Shown one piece after another: positions 1 through 8,332 of a stretch of 64,000 nt of DNA (position 1 is the stretch's first letter; the number at the start of each line of letters is the position of its first letter). The notes beneath the pieces are model-generated. The model made no database searches. It worked only from the letters and a program-made list of their open reading frames with translations, and was not told the DNA's origin. The stretch lies in contig NZ_JARHTQ010000033.1 of assembly GCF_029223525.1 (NCBI RefSeq), positions 1 to 64,000 of the forward strand, read 5' to 3'. This DNA comes from Streptantibioticus ferralitis (lineage in GTDB: Bacteria > Actinomycetota > Actinomycetes > Streptomycetales > Streptomycetaceae). Position numbers and translations under genes: made by a program.

Positions 1-2545
1 ACTCCGTTTTGATGGAGTCGAGAATGTCCAGCTTCGCCGCCCGCCGCGCGGGCCAGACCGCGGCCAGGATGCCCACCAGGGCGGCCAGGGCCAGGAAGAC
101 GGCGATCCGCGCCCACGGCATGACCATCACATAGCCCTGCAGGTCCGCGCTGATGGAGTCGCCGGTCGCCCAGGCGATGAACAGGCCGAGTACGACACCG
201 GTCACCGCACCGAAGAGGGAGATGACGACGGCCTCCAGACGGATCATGCGCTTGACCCGGCCGCGGTCCAGGCCCACCGCCCGCAGCATGCCGATCTCAC
301 GGCGGCGTTCGAAGACGGACATGGCCAGAGTGTTGATGACACCCAGCACCGCGATGATCAGAGACATGCCCAGCAGCCCGTACATGATGTAGAGCATGTT
401 GTTGATCAGGCCGCCGAACGTGTCGCGGATCCCCTGGCGGTCCATGACCGAGATGACGGGGTTGTCACCGAGGCCGTCGGTGATCGCCTGGGCGGCCTTG
501 GGGGTGGCACCGCCGGAAACGGAGACCAGCACCTGCCGGACCTCCGGCTTGTCCACGTGCGGTGTCAGCATCCGGTCAGGCATGACGACCTGTGCCAGCA
601 CCAGGTTGTCGGCGAAGGTCCCGCCGACCGTCACCTCGGCCTTCGTACCGTCGGGGTAGCTGGCCTGGACGGAGTCGCCGACCTTCCAGCCGTGGCTCTT
701 GGCGGCCTTGTCGGAGACCAGGATCTTGCCGTCGGCCAGCGCGGACTCCGCACCGTGCACCATCGTGATCTTGACCGTCTTGGCCAGCCCACCGGGGTCG
801 GCGGCGGTGACCGATGCGAACTTGCCGTCCACGTCGAAGTACGCGGACTGCAGCGCGGTGGCCGAGCTGACCCCCGGTACCTTGGAGATCTCGCCCGCGA
901 CGGAGTCGTCCAGCGGCATGCCGTTCGCCATCTGGACCATGTAGTCCGCCGACAGGTTGTCCACCGTGGCCTTGTCGATCGTCCGGCCGATGGAGACACC
1001 CAGCACCGAGAGGCCGGTGATCAGGGTGAGACCGATGGCCAGCGCGGAGGCGGTCGCGGCGGTACGGCGCGGATTGCGCCGCGCGTTGCGCGCGGCCAGG
1101 TTGCCGGAGACCCCGAACGCCCGTGCCAGCAGCGGCCGTACCGCCGCGATGACCGGCTGCGACAGCAGCGGCGTCAGCACGATCACGCCGATCATCAGCA
1201 GGAACGCCCCGCCGCCGACCTCCCAGCGGCCGGTCGTGCCGCCCGTCGCACCGCCCAGGACGACCAGCGCGGCACCGGCCGCGGCCAGCAGCCCGCCGAA
1301 GGTGTTGCGCAGCACCAGGGACTTGCTGGGCGCCGGCAGGTCCGCGCTGCTCATGGCTGCGACCGGCGGGATCTTCGCGGCCCGGCGAGCGGGCAGCCAC
1401 GCGGCGAACATGGTGATCAGCACGCCCACCGCGAACGCCGCGAGCACCGTCGTCGGCGCCACCTCCAGCGGGCCCGAGGGCACCTTGGCGCCGAAGGAGG
1501 CCATGGCCGAGCGCAGCCCCACCGCGATGCCGACGCCGGCCACGAAACCGGCCAGCGAGGCGGTGGCGCCGACGATCAGCGCCTCGGTGAGCACCGAACG
1601 CGTCACCTGACGGCGGCTCGCGCCCAGCGCCCGCAGCAGCGCCAGCTCCTTGGAGCGCTGCGCGACCAGCATGGTGAAGGTGTTGGCGATCAGGAAGATG
1701 CCGACGAACAGTGCGATGGCGGCGAACACCATCAGCATGGTGCTCAGCGAGTTGAACTGCCGCTCGATGTCCTTGGCCTGCTGGTCGGCGAGTTGCTTGC
1801 CGGTCTGCGCGTCGGTGCTGCCGTCCTTGGGCAGCAGCGGCGTGATCTCGTCGAGGATCTTCTGCTGCGAGGCGCCCTTGTCGGCGGTGACGGTCACATC
1901 ACGGAAGTGACCGGGGCTCAGATAGAGCGTCTGGGCGCTCGCGGTGTCGAAGAGGACCAGGGACCCGCCGGCGCTCACCGAGCCGTCGTCGGTGGTGAAG
2001 ACGCCGGTGACGGTGTAGGTCTTGACCGGGCCGTTGGTCGCGATCCGCGCCGGGTCGCCGACATGGAAACCGCCCTTGTCGGCGGTGTCCTTGTCCAGCG
2101 CGACCTCGCCGGTCCGCGCCGGTCCGTGGCCGGAGACGAACGCGTAGCGCGAGTCCTTGCCGTTCTTTCCGGGCGCGAAGTTCGCACCGGTGTTGGTCCA
2201 GCCGTTGCCGATCAACTTGCCCTTGGCGTCGGCGACTCCGGCGAAACCGGATGTCCGCCCGGTCGCGGAGGCGACGCCCGGCAGCTTGTCGATCTTGTCG
2301 AGGGTCTGCTGGCTGATGCCCTCTTCCTGCTTCTTGTCGTGCTTGCCCGAAGGGCTGCCGTAGCTGGTGATGGCGACGGCCACGTTGTCGTACGACTTGG
2401 CCGACTGGTTCTTGTATGCGTTGCCGAGCGTGTCGGTGAAGACCAGGGTGCCGGAGACGAACGCGACGCCGAGCAGCACGGCGAGCACGGTCATCAGCAG
2501 TCTGGCCTTGTGCGCGAGCACATTGCGCAGGGCGGTACGGAACAT
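1..2545 (-). CDS. ABC transporter permease, MacB/FtsX type (reaches the window edge)
   Basis: Membrane subunit of a MacB-like ABC exporter; the ATPase partner is encoded just upstream on the same strand. The ATG at 2545 gives MFRTALRNVLAHKARLLMT, followed by a first membrane helix at about residues 17-38. A long extracytoplasmic domain follows, then an FtsX-type three-helix block beginning near residue 285 (around base 1690), and a second FtsX block in the last 120 residues. 848 codons are visible. The last complete codon is Glu (bases 4-2) after Ile-Lys-Thr, and base 1 gives T as the first base of the next codon, so the stop codon probably straddles the edge and the protein is essentially complete. 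The cargo cannot be deduced; a lipoprotein, peptide or drug is typical of the family. Confidence 0.9.
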   Translation of the reverse strand, partial: MFRTALRNVLAHKARLLMTVLAVLLGVAFVSGTLVFTDTLGNAYKNQSAKSYDNVAVAITSYGSPSGKHDKKQEEGISQQTLDKIDKLPGVASATGRTSGFAGVADAKGKLIGNGWTNTGANFAPGKNGKDSRYAFVSGHGPARTGEVALDKDTADKGGFHVGDPARIATNGPVKTYTVTGVFTTDDGSVSAGGSLVLFDTASAQTLYLSPGHFRDVTVTADKGASQQKILDEITPLLPKDGSTDAQTGKQLADQQAKDIERQFNSLSTMLMVFAAIALFVGIFLIANTFTMLVAQRSKELALLRALGASRRQVTRSVLTEALIVGATASLAGFVAGVGIAVGLRSAMASFGAKVPSGPLEVAPTTVLAAFAVGVLITMFAAWLPARRAAKIPPVAAMSSADLPAPSKSLVLRNTFGGLLAAAGAALVVLGGATGGTTGRWEVGGGAFLLMIGVIVLTPLLSQPVIAAVRPLLARAFGVSGNLAARNARRNPRRTAATASALAIGLTLITGLSVLGVSIGRTIDKATVDNLSADYMVQMANGMPLDDSVAGEISKVPGVSSATALQSAYFDVDGKFASVTAADPGGLAKTVKITMVHGAESALADGKILVSDKAAKSHGWKVGDSVQASYPDGTKAEVTVGGTFADNLVLAQVVMPDRMLTPHVDKPEVRQVLVSVSGGATPKAAQAITDGLGDNPVISVMDRQGIRDTFGGLINNMLYIMYGLLGMSLIIAVLGVINTLAMSVFERRREIGMLRAVGLDRGRVKRMIRLEAVVISLFGAVTGVVLGLFIAWATGDSISADLQGYVMVMPWARIAVFLALAALVGILAAVWPARRAAKLDILDSIKTE

Positions 2546-2606
2546 GGTTCAGTCCTGGGGGGATGCGGGTGCGGATCGGCGTTGACGGGCGGCGGCTGGC
2601 AAGGGC

Positions 2607-3422
2607 TCAGCTCGTACGGCCCTTGGCGTCGAAGCCGGGGGTCCGGGAGTTCCCCCCGGGAAGGCGCCGCATGCGCTCCAGGACGTCGTCTGCCGTCGGG
2701 TTCCGCAGTTCGTCGACGATCCGGCCGTCGGCGAGGAAGATGACGCGATCCGCGTACGAGGCCGCCACCGGGTCGTGGGTGACCATCACGACGGTCTGGC
2801 CCAACTCCCGTACCGAGTTGCGGAGAAAGCCCAGCACCTCGGCGCCGGAGCGCGAGTCGAGGTTTCCGGTGGGCTCGTCGGCGAAGATGATCTCGGGCCG
2901 GGCGGCGAGCGCGCGGGCCACCGCGACCCGCTGCTGCTGGCCGCCGGACAACTGGGCGGGCCGGTGCGCGAGCCGTTCGGACAGGCCGACGGTCTCGATG
3001 ACCCTGGACAGCCAGGCCTGGTCCGGCTTGCGGCCCGCGATGTCCATCGGAAGCGTGATGTTCTCGGCGGCGGTCAGGGTGGGCAGCAGGTTGAAGGCCT
3101 GGAAGATGAAGCCGATCTTGTCCCGGCGCAGTCGGGTGAGCTGCTTGTCCTTCAGTGTTGACAGCTCGGTGTCGCCTATTCGAGCGGATCCGGAGGAGAC
3201 CGAGTCGAGCCCCGCCATGCAGTGCATGAGGGTCGACTTGCCGGAGCCGGACGGCCCCATGATGGCGGTGAACTCGCCCTTCCGGAACTCGGTCGAGACG
3301 TTGTCGAGCGCGACCACGCGTGTCTCGCCCTGCCCGTAGACCTTGGTGAGGTCCGTCGCGCGGGCGGCCACCGCGGTGGCACGATCGTCGGCGCGGGTGC
3401 CGGAGTGGGTGGTGGTGGTCAC
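2607..3422 (-). CDS. ABC transporter ATP-binding protein, MacB/LolD type
   Basis: ATPase that should energise the permease encoded 61 bases downstream. The 271-residue protein has Walker A GPSGSGKST at residues 56-64, a Q-loop in FIFQAFNLLP, the signature LSGGQQQRV near residue 158, Walker B IIFADEPTGNLDS and the switch histidine in VMVTHDP. The QAFNLLP and DEPTGNLDS wording is typical of the LolD/MacB/FtsE subfamily, which pairs with FtsX-type permeases rather than classical importers. The start ATG at 3422 precedes a Thr-rich tail that varies in this family. The two genes form a two-gene operon read right to left. No substrate-binding protein gene is adjacent, which fits an exporter or mechanotransmitter. 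Confidence 0.93.
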   Translation of the reverse strand: MTTTTHSGTRADDRATAVAARATDLTKVYGQGETRVVALDNVSTEFRKGEFTAIMGPSGSGKSTLMHCMAGLDSVSSGSARIGDTELSTLKDKQLTRLRRDKIGFIFQAFNLLPTLTAAENITLPMDIAGRKPDQAWLSRVIETVGLSERLAHRPAQLSGGQQQRVAVARALAARPEIIFADEPTGNLDSRSGAEVLGFLRNSVRELGQTVVMVTHDPVAASYADRVIFLADGRIVDELRNPTADDVLERMRRLPGGNSRTPGFDAKGRTS

Positions 3423-3845
3423 GGGCGGGGCTCCTGTCGTACGTGGCGGTGTTCACTCCATCCTTCCTGTGCCCAGCTCTGGCCGGATCAGCCCCTGTCG
3501 TGGTTCTGCGGGGAGCCTTGGGAGGTACGAACGGAAGGCGCGTCATCCTCAGGTATGAGGCCGGTGTTCTGGTTTGGGGGCATACGCGGGTCTGTATGGC
3601 GATCGTGCTGATTGTTGTGAGATACGCGGTTTGTTCGGTTTGCTAGGTGTGCGGCGAGGGGGCTGGTGGCCGCAGGTGGTGGGGGAGCGTCGGCTTGCGG
3701 GCGGGCGCGCACGGGCGCGCGGGCCGCGCCGTGACGCGACTCGGCGAATTCTCGTCAATCGCTTCGAGTGGTCCATGCACCGGATAGTGGGCGCTCTTGT
3801 GGAATGCGCGCCGGTGACGGCATATACCCGGGCAATCGCCCGGTT
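3423..3845. other. Intergenic region upstream of the ABC operon and bldA
   Basis: About 420 bases without a convincing gene. It must hold the divergent promoter of the ABC operon, but I see no clear -35/-10 pair on the minus strand. Short open frames here have low-complexity Arg/Gly-rich translations and no ribosome-binding site. Confidence 0.6.
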
Positions 3846-3873
3846 TTGACGGTCTTTCAGCTGCCCATAAAAT
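3846..3873 (+). promoter_or_regulatory. Candidate bldA promoter
   Basis: TTGACG (3846-3851), a 16-base spacer and TAAAAT (3868-3873) form a good housekeeping-type promoter in an unusually AT-rich patch. Transcription would start near 3880, about 95 bases upstream of the tRNA, implying a 5' leader to be removed by RNase P. A weaker -10-like TAGGCT lies at 3921-3926. Confidence 0.5.
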
Positions 3874-3974
3874 CAGACAACATGGGGCGCATTTTCACCT
3901 GTTCGGGGGTCAGTTCCCGGTAGGCTCTTGCTACTTCATGGGACCGCCCGCTGTGCCCGCGGCGGTGTTCCCAT

Positions 3975-4056
3975 GCCCGGGTGGTGGAATGTAGACACGG
4001 TGAGCTTAAACCTCACTGACCTACGGGTCGTGCCGGTTCGAGTCCGGCTCCGGGCA
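3975..4056 (+). tRNA. bldA: tRNA-Leu (anticodon UAA), bldA
   Basis: The cloverleaf is complete. The acceptor stem is GCCCGGG (3975-3981) with TCCGGGC (4049-4055), including one G-U pair. The anticodon stem is GTGAG/CTCAC enclosing loop CTTAAAC, so the anticodon is TAA. The T arm is GCCGG/CCGGC with loop TTCGAGT. A long variable arm marks a class II (Leu/Ser) tRNA, and the discriminator is A4056. CCA is not encoded (the DNA continues CCCC). In Streptomyces the tRNA reading UUA is bldA, the developmental regulator that controls aerial growth and antibiotic genes containing TTA codons. Location beside a FtsX-type ABC operon agrees with the bldA locus as I remember it in S. coelicolor. Confidence 0.96.
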
Positions 4057-4058
4057 CC

Positions 4059-4090
4059 CCTTCTCCTGCGGTGGCCTTCCCGGGAGAAGG
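4059..4090 (+). terminator. Hairpin immediately after bldA
   Basis: CCTTCTCC (4059-4066) pairs with GGAGAAGG (4083-4090) across a 16-base loop that begins two bases after the tRNA. There is no strong T-run, so it may be a processing or weak termination signal. Confidence 0.45.
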
Positions 4091-4235
4091 TGCATCGAAT
4101 CCTCGTCAATTCTTCAATTAATCAGATCGGCGTACCAATCGGCGTGTGAAGATCCTCCTCTGGTAGCAGTCGCGGTACTTTGCCAGCCCATTACGGTTGG
4201 GTCAGAGCCGTACCGTGCGGCCATGGAGGAGTGAG

Positions 4236-5081
4236 ATGAGGAGCAGCAACCCGGTCTTCACGCGGCGGGGCTTCAGCCGCGACAACGGTTATGCGGGCTT
4301 CGGCCAGAACGCGATGCCACCGGCTGGAAACCCGTACGCCCATGGATCCCCCCAGGACCTCACGGCCGAGCAGTTGCGGCAGATGTACCAGGCTCCGCCC
4401 GCGAGCCCGGCGCAGACCGGCCGTATGACCATCGACGACGTGGTCATGCGGACCGCCATGACGCTGGGCACGGTGGCCGTCGGCGCGCTGCTCGCGTGGT
4501 TCGCGCTGCCGGTGAGCGGTTCCAGCTACGGGATCGCGGTCGGCTCGGCGCTCGTGGCGTTCGTGCTCGGCCTGATCCAGACGTTCAAGGCGGCCCCGAC
4601 CCCGGGGCTGATCATCGGCTACGCGGCCTTCGAGGGCGTCTTCCTCGGCGTCATCAGCAAGATGTACAACGAGGCCTGGGCCGGCGCCCCGGTCCAGGCG
4701 GTGCTGGGCACGATGGCCGTCTTCGCCGGGATGCTCATCGCGTACCGGACCCGACTGGTCAAGGTCACCGACCGGTACAAGCGGGTCGGCATGGCGATCG
4801 CCATCGGCTTCATCCTGCTGACCTTCGTCAACCTGCTGTTCGCGGCCTTCGGCGGGGGCCATGGCCTGGGCCTGCGCAGTGGCGGCCTCGGCGTGGTCGT
4901 CGGCATCGTCGGGGTACTGCTCGGCGCGTTCTTCCTGTCGCTGGACTTCAAGCAGATCGAGGACGGCATCCGGTACGGCGCCCCGCAGCGGGAGTCCTGG
5001 CTGGCCGCCTTCGGCCTCACGCTCTCGCTGGTGTGGATCTACCTGGAGATGCTGCGGCTGATCTCGATCCTGCGGGACTGA
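4236..5081 (+). CDS. Bax inhibitor-1/YccA family membrane protein
   Basis: Integral membrane protein of the Bax-inhibitor-1 superfamily (UPF0005/YccA). The start ATG 4236 follows GGAGGA at 4225-4230 with five bases between, which is better than an in-frame upstream start at 4197. The 281-residue product has a hydrophilic, Gly/Pro-rich N-terminal tail of about 70 residues and then seven predicted membrane segments. The C-terminal part contains the family-typical stretch LSLDFKQIEDG and WLAAFGLTLSLVWIYLEMLRL. Family members include calcium-leak channels, but the bacterial role is poorly known. The gene stands alone between bldA and a strong hairpin terminator. Confidence 0.9.
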   Translation: MRSSNPVFTRRGFSRDNGYAGFGQNAMPPAGNPYAHGSPQDLTAEQLRQMYQAPPASPAQTGRMTIDDVVMRTAMTLGTVAVGALLAWFALPVSGSSYGIAVGSALVAFVLGLIQTFKAAPTPGLIIGYAAFEGVFLGVISKMYNEAWAGAPVQAVLGTMAVFAGMLIAYRTRLVKVTDRYKRVGMAIAIGFILLTFVNLLFAAFGGGHGLGLRSGGLGVVVGIVGVLLGAFFLSLDFKQIEDGIRYGAPQRESWLAAFGLTLSLVWIYLEMLRLISILRD

Positions 5082-5115
5082 TGCAGGACTCCCCGGCGTA
5101 GGCACCGCGGACGCA

Positions 5116-5162
5116 CCGACGGGCTTCCAGGGGCGGCAGTGCCGCTCCTGGAAGCCCGTCGG
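5116..5162. terminator. Strong bidirectional hairpin terminator
   Basis: A 23-base-pair stem (5116-5138 with 5140-5162; one G-T pair) around a single loop base. It lies between the convergent Bax-inhibitor gene and the small DUF4287-like gene, so it can serve both. Confidence 0.8.
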
Positions 5163-5200
5163 TGGCGTTATGGGGCCTGGGGATTCAAGGGGATGCGGGG

Positions 5201-5437
5201 TTACCCGAGTTTGCGGGCGGCCCGCCTGAGGTCGTACTCATGGACGAGGGCCTTGGCGTAGCCGTGGGACAGGTCCTCGTGCTCGCGGCGGAGCCAGTCC
5301 ACCTTCTCTTCGAAACGGAGAAGCGCGGGGCCGTTGTCGAGGTCGCGGAGCCAATCGGCGACTTCCCGGCCAGTGCGCTGGGGGATACGGGACAGCAGGT
5401 TCCGGTGGGTTTCTTCAGAGAAGATCATCTGGGACAT
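5201..5437 (-). CDS. Small DUF4287-like conserved protein
   Basis: 78-residue soluble protein starting MSQMIFSEETHRNLLSRIP and ending HEYDLRRAARKLG. I chose ATG 5437 because GGAG lies upstream at normal distance; ATG 5428 is three codons inside. The order of motifs (TGR..ADWLRDLD, WLRREHEDLSHGYAKALVHEYD) resembles the short DUF4287 domain found widely in actinobacteria, where function is unknown. Family assignment is from memory. The gene is monocistronic and converges on the Bax-inhibitor gene. Confidence 0.75.
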   Translation of the reverse strand: MSQMIFSEETHRNLLSRIPQRTGREVADWLRDLDNGPALLRFEEKVDWLRREHEDLSHGYAKALVHEYDLRRAARKLG

Positions 5438-5545
5438 CGGCGCCTCCAGTGTGCGTTCCGTTACCCCACCGTGCCTTAGCCGTTGGGCGTTGGCAACCGT
5501 CCCAGGCCTACGAGCACGCGCACGGGTCCGTATAAAGTCACCCGC

Positions 5546-5860
5546 ATGCTCGACTGCGCGCCCCTGGTAACCGCCGTGGAGCGGCTTGCCGACCGCTTCC
5601 GGGTCCTTCCGCAGAGCCGTCTGCGCGGTGCCGCGGAGGCCGGACTGGCCCTCGCACGCGACCTGTCGTGCGCCGCGCAGCGGCTTGAACTCCCCGATCG
5701 CGAACCGCTGTTGATGCCCGACGACGGGATCTTCGCGATCGGCGACCAGATCGCCGTGGCGGGCCACGATCTCGTCGTGTCCCTCGCCGGGCACCCAGGC
5801 CGTCACGATGTGCTGGCCGAGGCGCTACGGAACGTGGCGGCTGTGGAACAGCTGCTGTGA
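5546..5860 (+). CDS. Conserved actinobacterial protein of unknown function
   Basis: 104-residue protein beginning MLDCAPLVTAVERLADRFR. It is rich in Ala and Leu and probably mostly helical, without membrane segments or known motifs. The ATG at 5546 has no obvious Shine-Dalgarno sequence; TATAAA (5531-5536) lies 9 bases upstream and could be a -10 element for a leaderless or nearly leaderless mRNA. The sequence looks like a conserved Streptomyces orphan, and no function can be given. It converges with the next gene, leaving only 9 bases between stop codons. Confidence 0.7.
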   Translation: MLDCAPLVTAVERLADRFRVLPQSRLRGAAEAGLALARDLSCAAQRLELPDREPLLMPDDGIFAIGDQIAVAGHDLVVSLAGHPGRHDVLAEALRNVAAVEQLL

Positions 5861-5869
5861 GGTCGAATC

Positions 5870-6631
5870 TCAGAGCGAGGCGACGACCCGGTCAGCGAGG
5901 ATGAAGACGCTCTCGCCGCCGTAGGTGAAGGTCAGCGTGAACGCGCCGGAGACGGCGGATCCGCCGAGCAGCGAAGGAGCCTCACCCCGCTCCAGGGCGG
6001 CGGCGAGCTGCTCGGCCGTCTCGCGGTGGCCGGGGGTCAGGCACAGCGTCGTACCGTCCGTGAAGACGTACAGGTCAAGCGTGCCGAGCGGGCCGGGGCG
6101 GACATCGGCGAGCGGGGTCTGGGCCTCGGCGAGCGCGGCCAGCCGGGCCACCGTCTCCTCGGGGTCGGCGATCACCGGCGACGGTACGAAGTCCGGATCG
6201 GAGGGGTGGCGCCGCGACGGCACCTGAGGCTGCGGCTCCAGGCCCGCCAGGTCCGTCTGGCGCGGCAGGTAGGGCAGCACCTCGACCTCCGGCAGGTCGG
6301 TGCCATGGCCGTCGAAGACCGTGGCGTCGGCGGCCTCCCGCGCCTCCTGGGCGGCCCAGAACGCCCGGGCCTCGGCCAGTTCCCGCTCCCGCTCGTCGGC
6401 GAGCGCCGCCGCGACGGCGGTGCGTATCTCCTCGACGGCCGGAACCGGACGGGCGCCCGGCACCAGACCGGCGCCCGTCGCGGCCTGCGCGCGGTGCTCG
6501 GTGAGCTCGCGGCGCAGCGCACCGAGCTCCCCGCGCAGGCCGCGTACGGCGAACACGGCGACGGCCCCCGCGGTCACGGCGGCGACCGCGACGAGCAGCG
6601 ATACGAGGACGATGGCGTTGATGGCGCTCAC
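5870..6631 (-). CDS. Membrane-anchored conserved hypothetical protein
   Basis: 253-residue protein starting at GTG 6631 with AGGAG eight bases upstream. Residues 5-29 are a single membrane segment, followed by a probable coiled-coil stretch (RGELGALRRELTEHRAQ and the Glu/Ala-rich helix to about residue 95), a proline-rich linker and a compact C-terminal domain from about residue 165 (LDLYVFTDGTTLCLTPGHRETA... to the end). Such architecture is seen in conserved streptomycete proteins of unknown function. The 223-base gap to the thiolase gene contains no recognisable gene. Confidence 0.75.
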   Translation of the reverse strand: MSAINAIVLVSLLVAVAAVTAGAVAVFAVRGLRGELGALRRELTEHRAQAATGAGLVPGARPVPAVEEIRTAVAAALADERERELAEARAFWAAQEAREAADATVFDGHGTDLPEVEVLPYLPRQTDLAGLEPQPQVPSRRHPSDPDFVPSPVIADPEETVARLAALAEAQTPLADVRPGPLGTLDLYVFTDGTTLCLTPGHRETAEQLAAALERGEAPSLLGGSAVSGAFTLTFTYGGESVFILADRVVASL

Positions 6632-6854
6632 TGACGTAACTCCTGGCGGGGGGCTTGCGACGGTTTACGGCGGAACTGTTTCTCCCCCACGGACACTGTG
6701 CACTGAAAGCATTGGCCTGCGCAGTGCGGAATGTCACGAAAGGGACATGTCGCCGTCCCGCTCCAGTCAGTACGCCAGCTCTGACCTGCGCAGACGACGT
6801 TCCCCCGGGAGATGAACTCATCCCGGGGGAACGGTCAACCCAGCTCCGTCCGGT

Positions 6855-8075
6855 TCAGCTCAGCCGCTCGATGACCATCGCCATGCCCTGGCCACCGCCG
6901 ACGCACATCGTCTCCAGGCCGAACTGCTTGTCGTGCCACTGCAGCGAGTTGATGAGCGTAGTGGTGATCCGGGCGCCGGTCATACCGAAGGGGTGGCCGA
7001 CCGCGATCGCGCCGCCGTTGACGTTCAACTTGTCCAGGTCGATGCCGAGGTCCCGGTAGGACGGGATGACCTGGGCGGCGAACGCCTCGTTGATCTCGAC
7101 CAGGTCGATGTCGTCCATGGTCAGCCCGGCCCGCCGCAGCGCCTGCTGGGACGCCTCGACGGGGCCGTAGCCCATGATCTCGGGGGACAGCCCGGAAACC
7201 CCGGTGGACACGATGCGGGCCAGCGGAGTGAGACCAAGCTCACGGGCCTTGGTGTCGGACATGATGACCAGGGCGGCGGCGCCGTCGTTGAGCGGGCAGC
7301 AGTTGCCCGCGGTGACCAGGCCGTCGGGGCGGAAGACCGGCTTGAGACCCGCGACGCCCTCCATCGTCACGCCCGGGCGCGGACCGTCGTCCTTGCTGAC
7401 CACGGTGCCGTCCGGCAGCGTGACCGGAGTGATCTCGCGCTGCCAGAAGCCGTCGGCGATCGCCTTCTCGGCGAGGTTCTGCGACCGTACGCCGAACTCG
7501 TCCATCTCCTGGCGGGTGATGCCCTTGGACCGGGCCAGGTTCTCGGCGGTCTGCCCCATCGCGATGTACGGGTCGGGCAGCAGCCCGTCCTCGCGCGGGT
7601 CGTGCCAGTCGGAGCCCTCGCTCTCGGCGCGCCCGGCGGTACGCGCCTCCGCGTCCGCGAACAGCGGGTTGTGGGTGTCCGGCAGGCCGTCCGAGGTGCC
7701 CTTCACGCTGCGCGAGACCGTCTCGACACCGGCCGAGATGAAGACGTCGCCCTCGCCCGCCTTGATGGCGTGCAGCGCCATCCGGGACGTCTGCAGCGAC
7801 GAGGAGCAGTAGCGGGTGATGGTGCAGCCGGGCAGATGGTCCATGCCCATCTGCACCGCGACGATACGGCCGAGGTTGTGCCCCTGCTCACCGCCGGGCA
7901 GACCGCAGCCGAGCATCAGGTCGTCGATCTCACGCGGGTCGAGCTCGGGGATCTTCGCGAGCGCGGCCTGGATGATGGTGGCCGTCAGGTCGTCCGGACG
8001 CAGGTCCTTCAGCGATCCCTTGAAGGCGCGCCCGATCGGCGAGCGGGCGGCAGAGACGATTACGGCTTCTGGCAT
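6855..8075 (-). CDS. Thiolase family acetyl-CoA acyltransferase
   Basis: Thiolase that cleaves or forms beta-ketoacyl-CoA, as in fatty-acid beta-oxidation or acetoacetyl-CoA synthesis. The 406-residue length is normal. The nucleophile is Cys90 in TRYCSSSLQ. The other catalytic residues lie in NEAFAAQV, GHPFGMTGAR and CVGGGQGMAMV at the C terminus. ATG 8075 is preceded by a strong GGAGGAGA site. Upstream, TACCGGTA (8119-8126) is a perfect palindrome resembling operators of TetR-type regulators of lipid metabolism. No beta-oxidation partner is adjacent, so the gene appears monocistronic. Confidence 0.95.
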   Translation of the reverse strand: MPEAVIVSAARSPIGRAFKGSLKDLRPDDLTATIIQAALAKIPELDPREIDDLMLGCGLPGGEQGHNLGRIVAVQMGMDHLPGCTITRYCSSSLQTSRMALHAIKAGEGDVFISAGVETVSRSVKGTSDGLPDTHNPLFADAEARTAGRAESEGSDWHDPREDGLLPDPYIAMGQTAENLARSKGITRQEMDEFGVRSQNLAEKAIADGFWQREITPVTLPDGTVVSKDDGPRPGVTMEGVAGLKPVFRPDGLVTAGNCCPLNDGAAALVIMSDTKARELGLTPLARIVSTGVSGLSPEIMGYGPVEASQQALRRAGLTMDDIDLVEINEAFAAQVIPSYRDLGIDLDKLNVNGGAIAVGHPFGMTGARITTTLINSLQWHDKQFGLETMCVGGGQGMAMVIERLS

Positions 8076-8118
8076 CGCGGGATCTCCTCCGGAGGGGATG
8101 ACGGGCTCAGGCGAAAGT

Positions 8119-8126
8119 TACCGGTA
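8119..8126. promoter_or_regulatory. Palindromic candidate operator upstream of thiolase
   Basis: TACCGGTA is a perfect 8-base palindrome, with a further GGTA half-repeat at once downstream, 44 bases before the thiolase start. Its resemblance to TetR-family operators is an inference. Confidence 0.35.
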
Positions 8127-8332
8127 GGTATCGCGGGAGTCACCAGGCTGGTGCTGTGACCTTGCGCTCGCGTCGGTACGTGCCGGATTTCCCGCCCGCC
8201 CACCGCCGTTACCGCTGCCAGCATCGCACCGCGGCGCCCGGCCCGCGGGCGCTCCGGCTGGGCCGCACGGGTCGCCCGGGCCGCTTGGGTCACGCCGCGA
8301 CCGCGCGGGACCTCACGCGGCGCGGCGGGGAC

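Noticed and set aside
557-2743. Long plus-strand open frame opposite the ABC permease
   Set aside because: Its translation is Arg/Gly/His/Asp-rich, as expected for the antisense of a high-GC gene; the minus strand encodes a clear FtsX-type protein.
3574-3849. 91-codon plus-strand frame upstream of bldA
   Set aside because: No ribosome-binding site, Arg/Gly-rich composition and no family resemblance.
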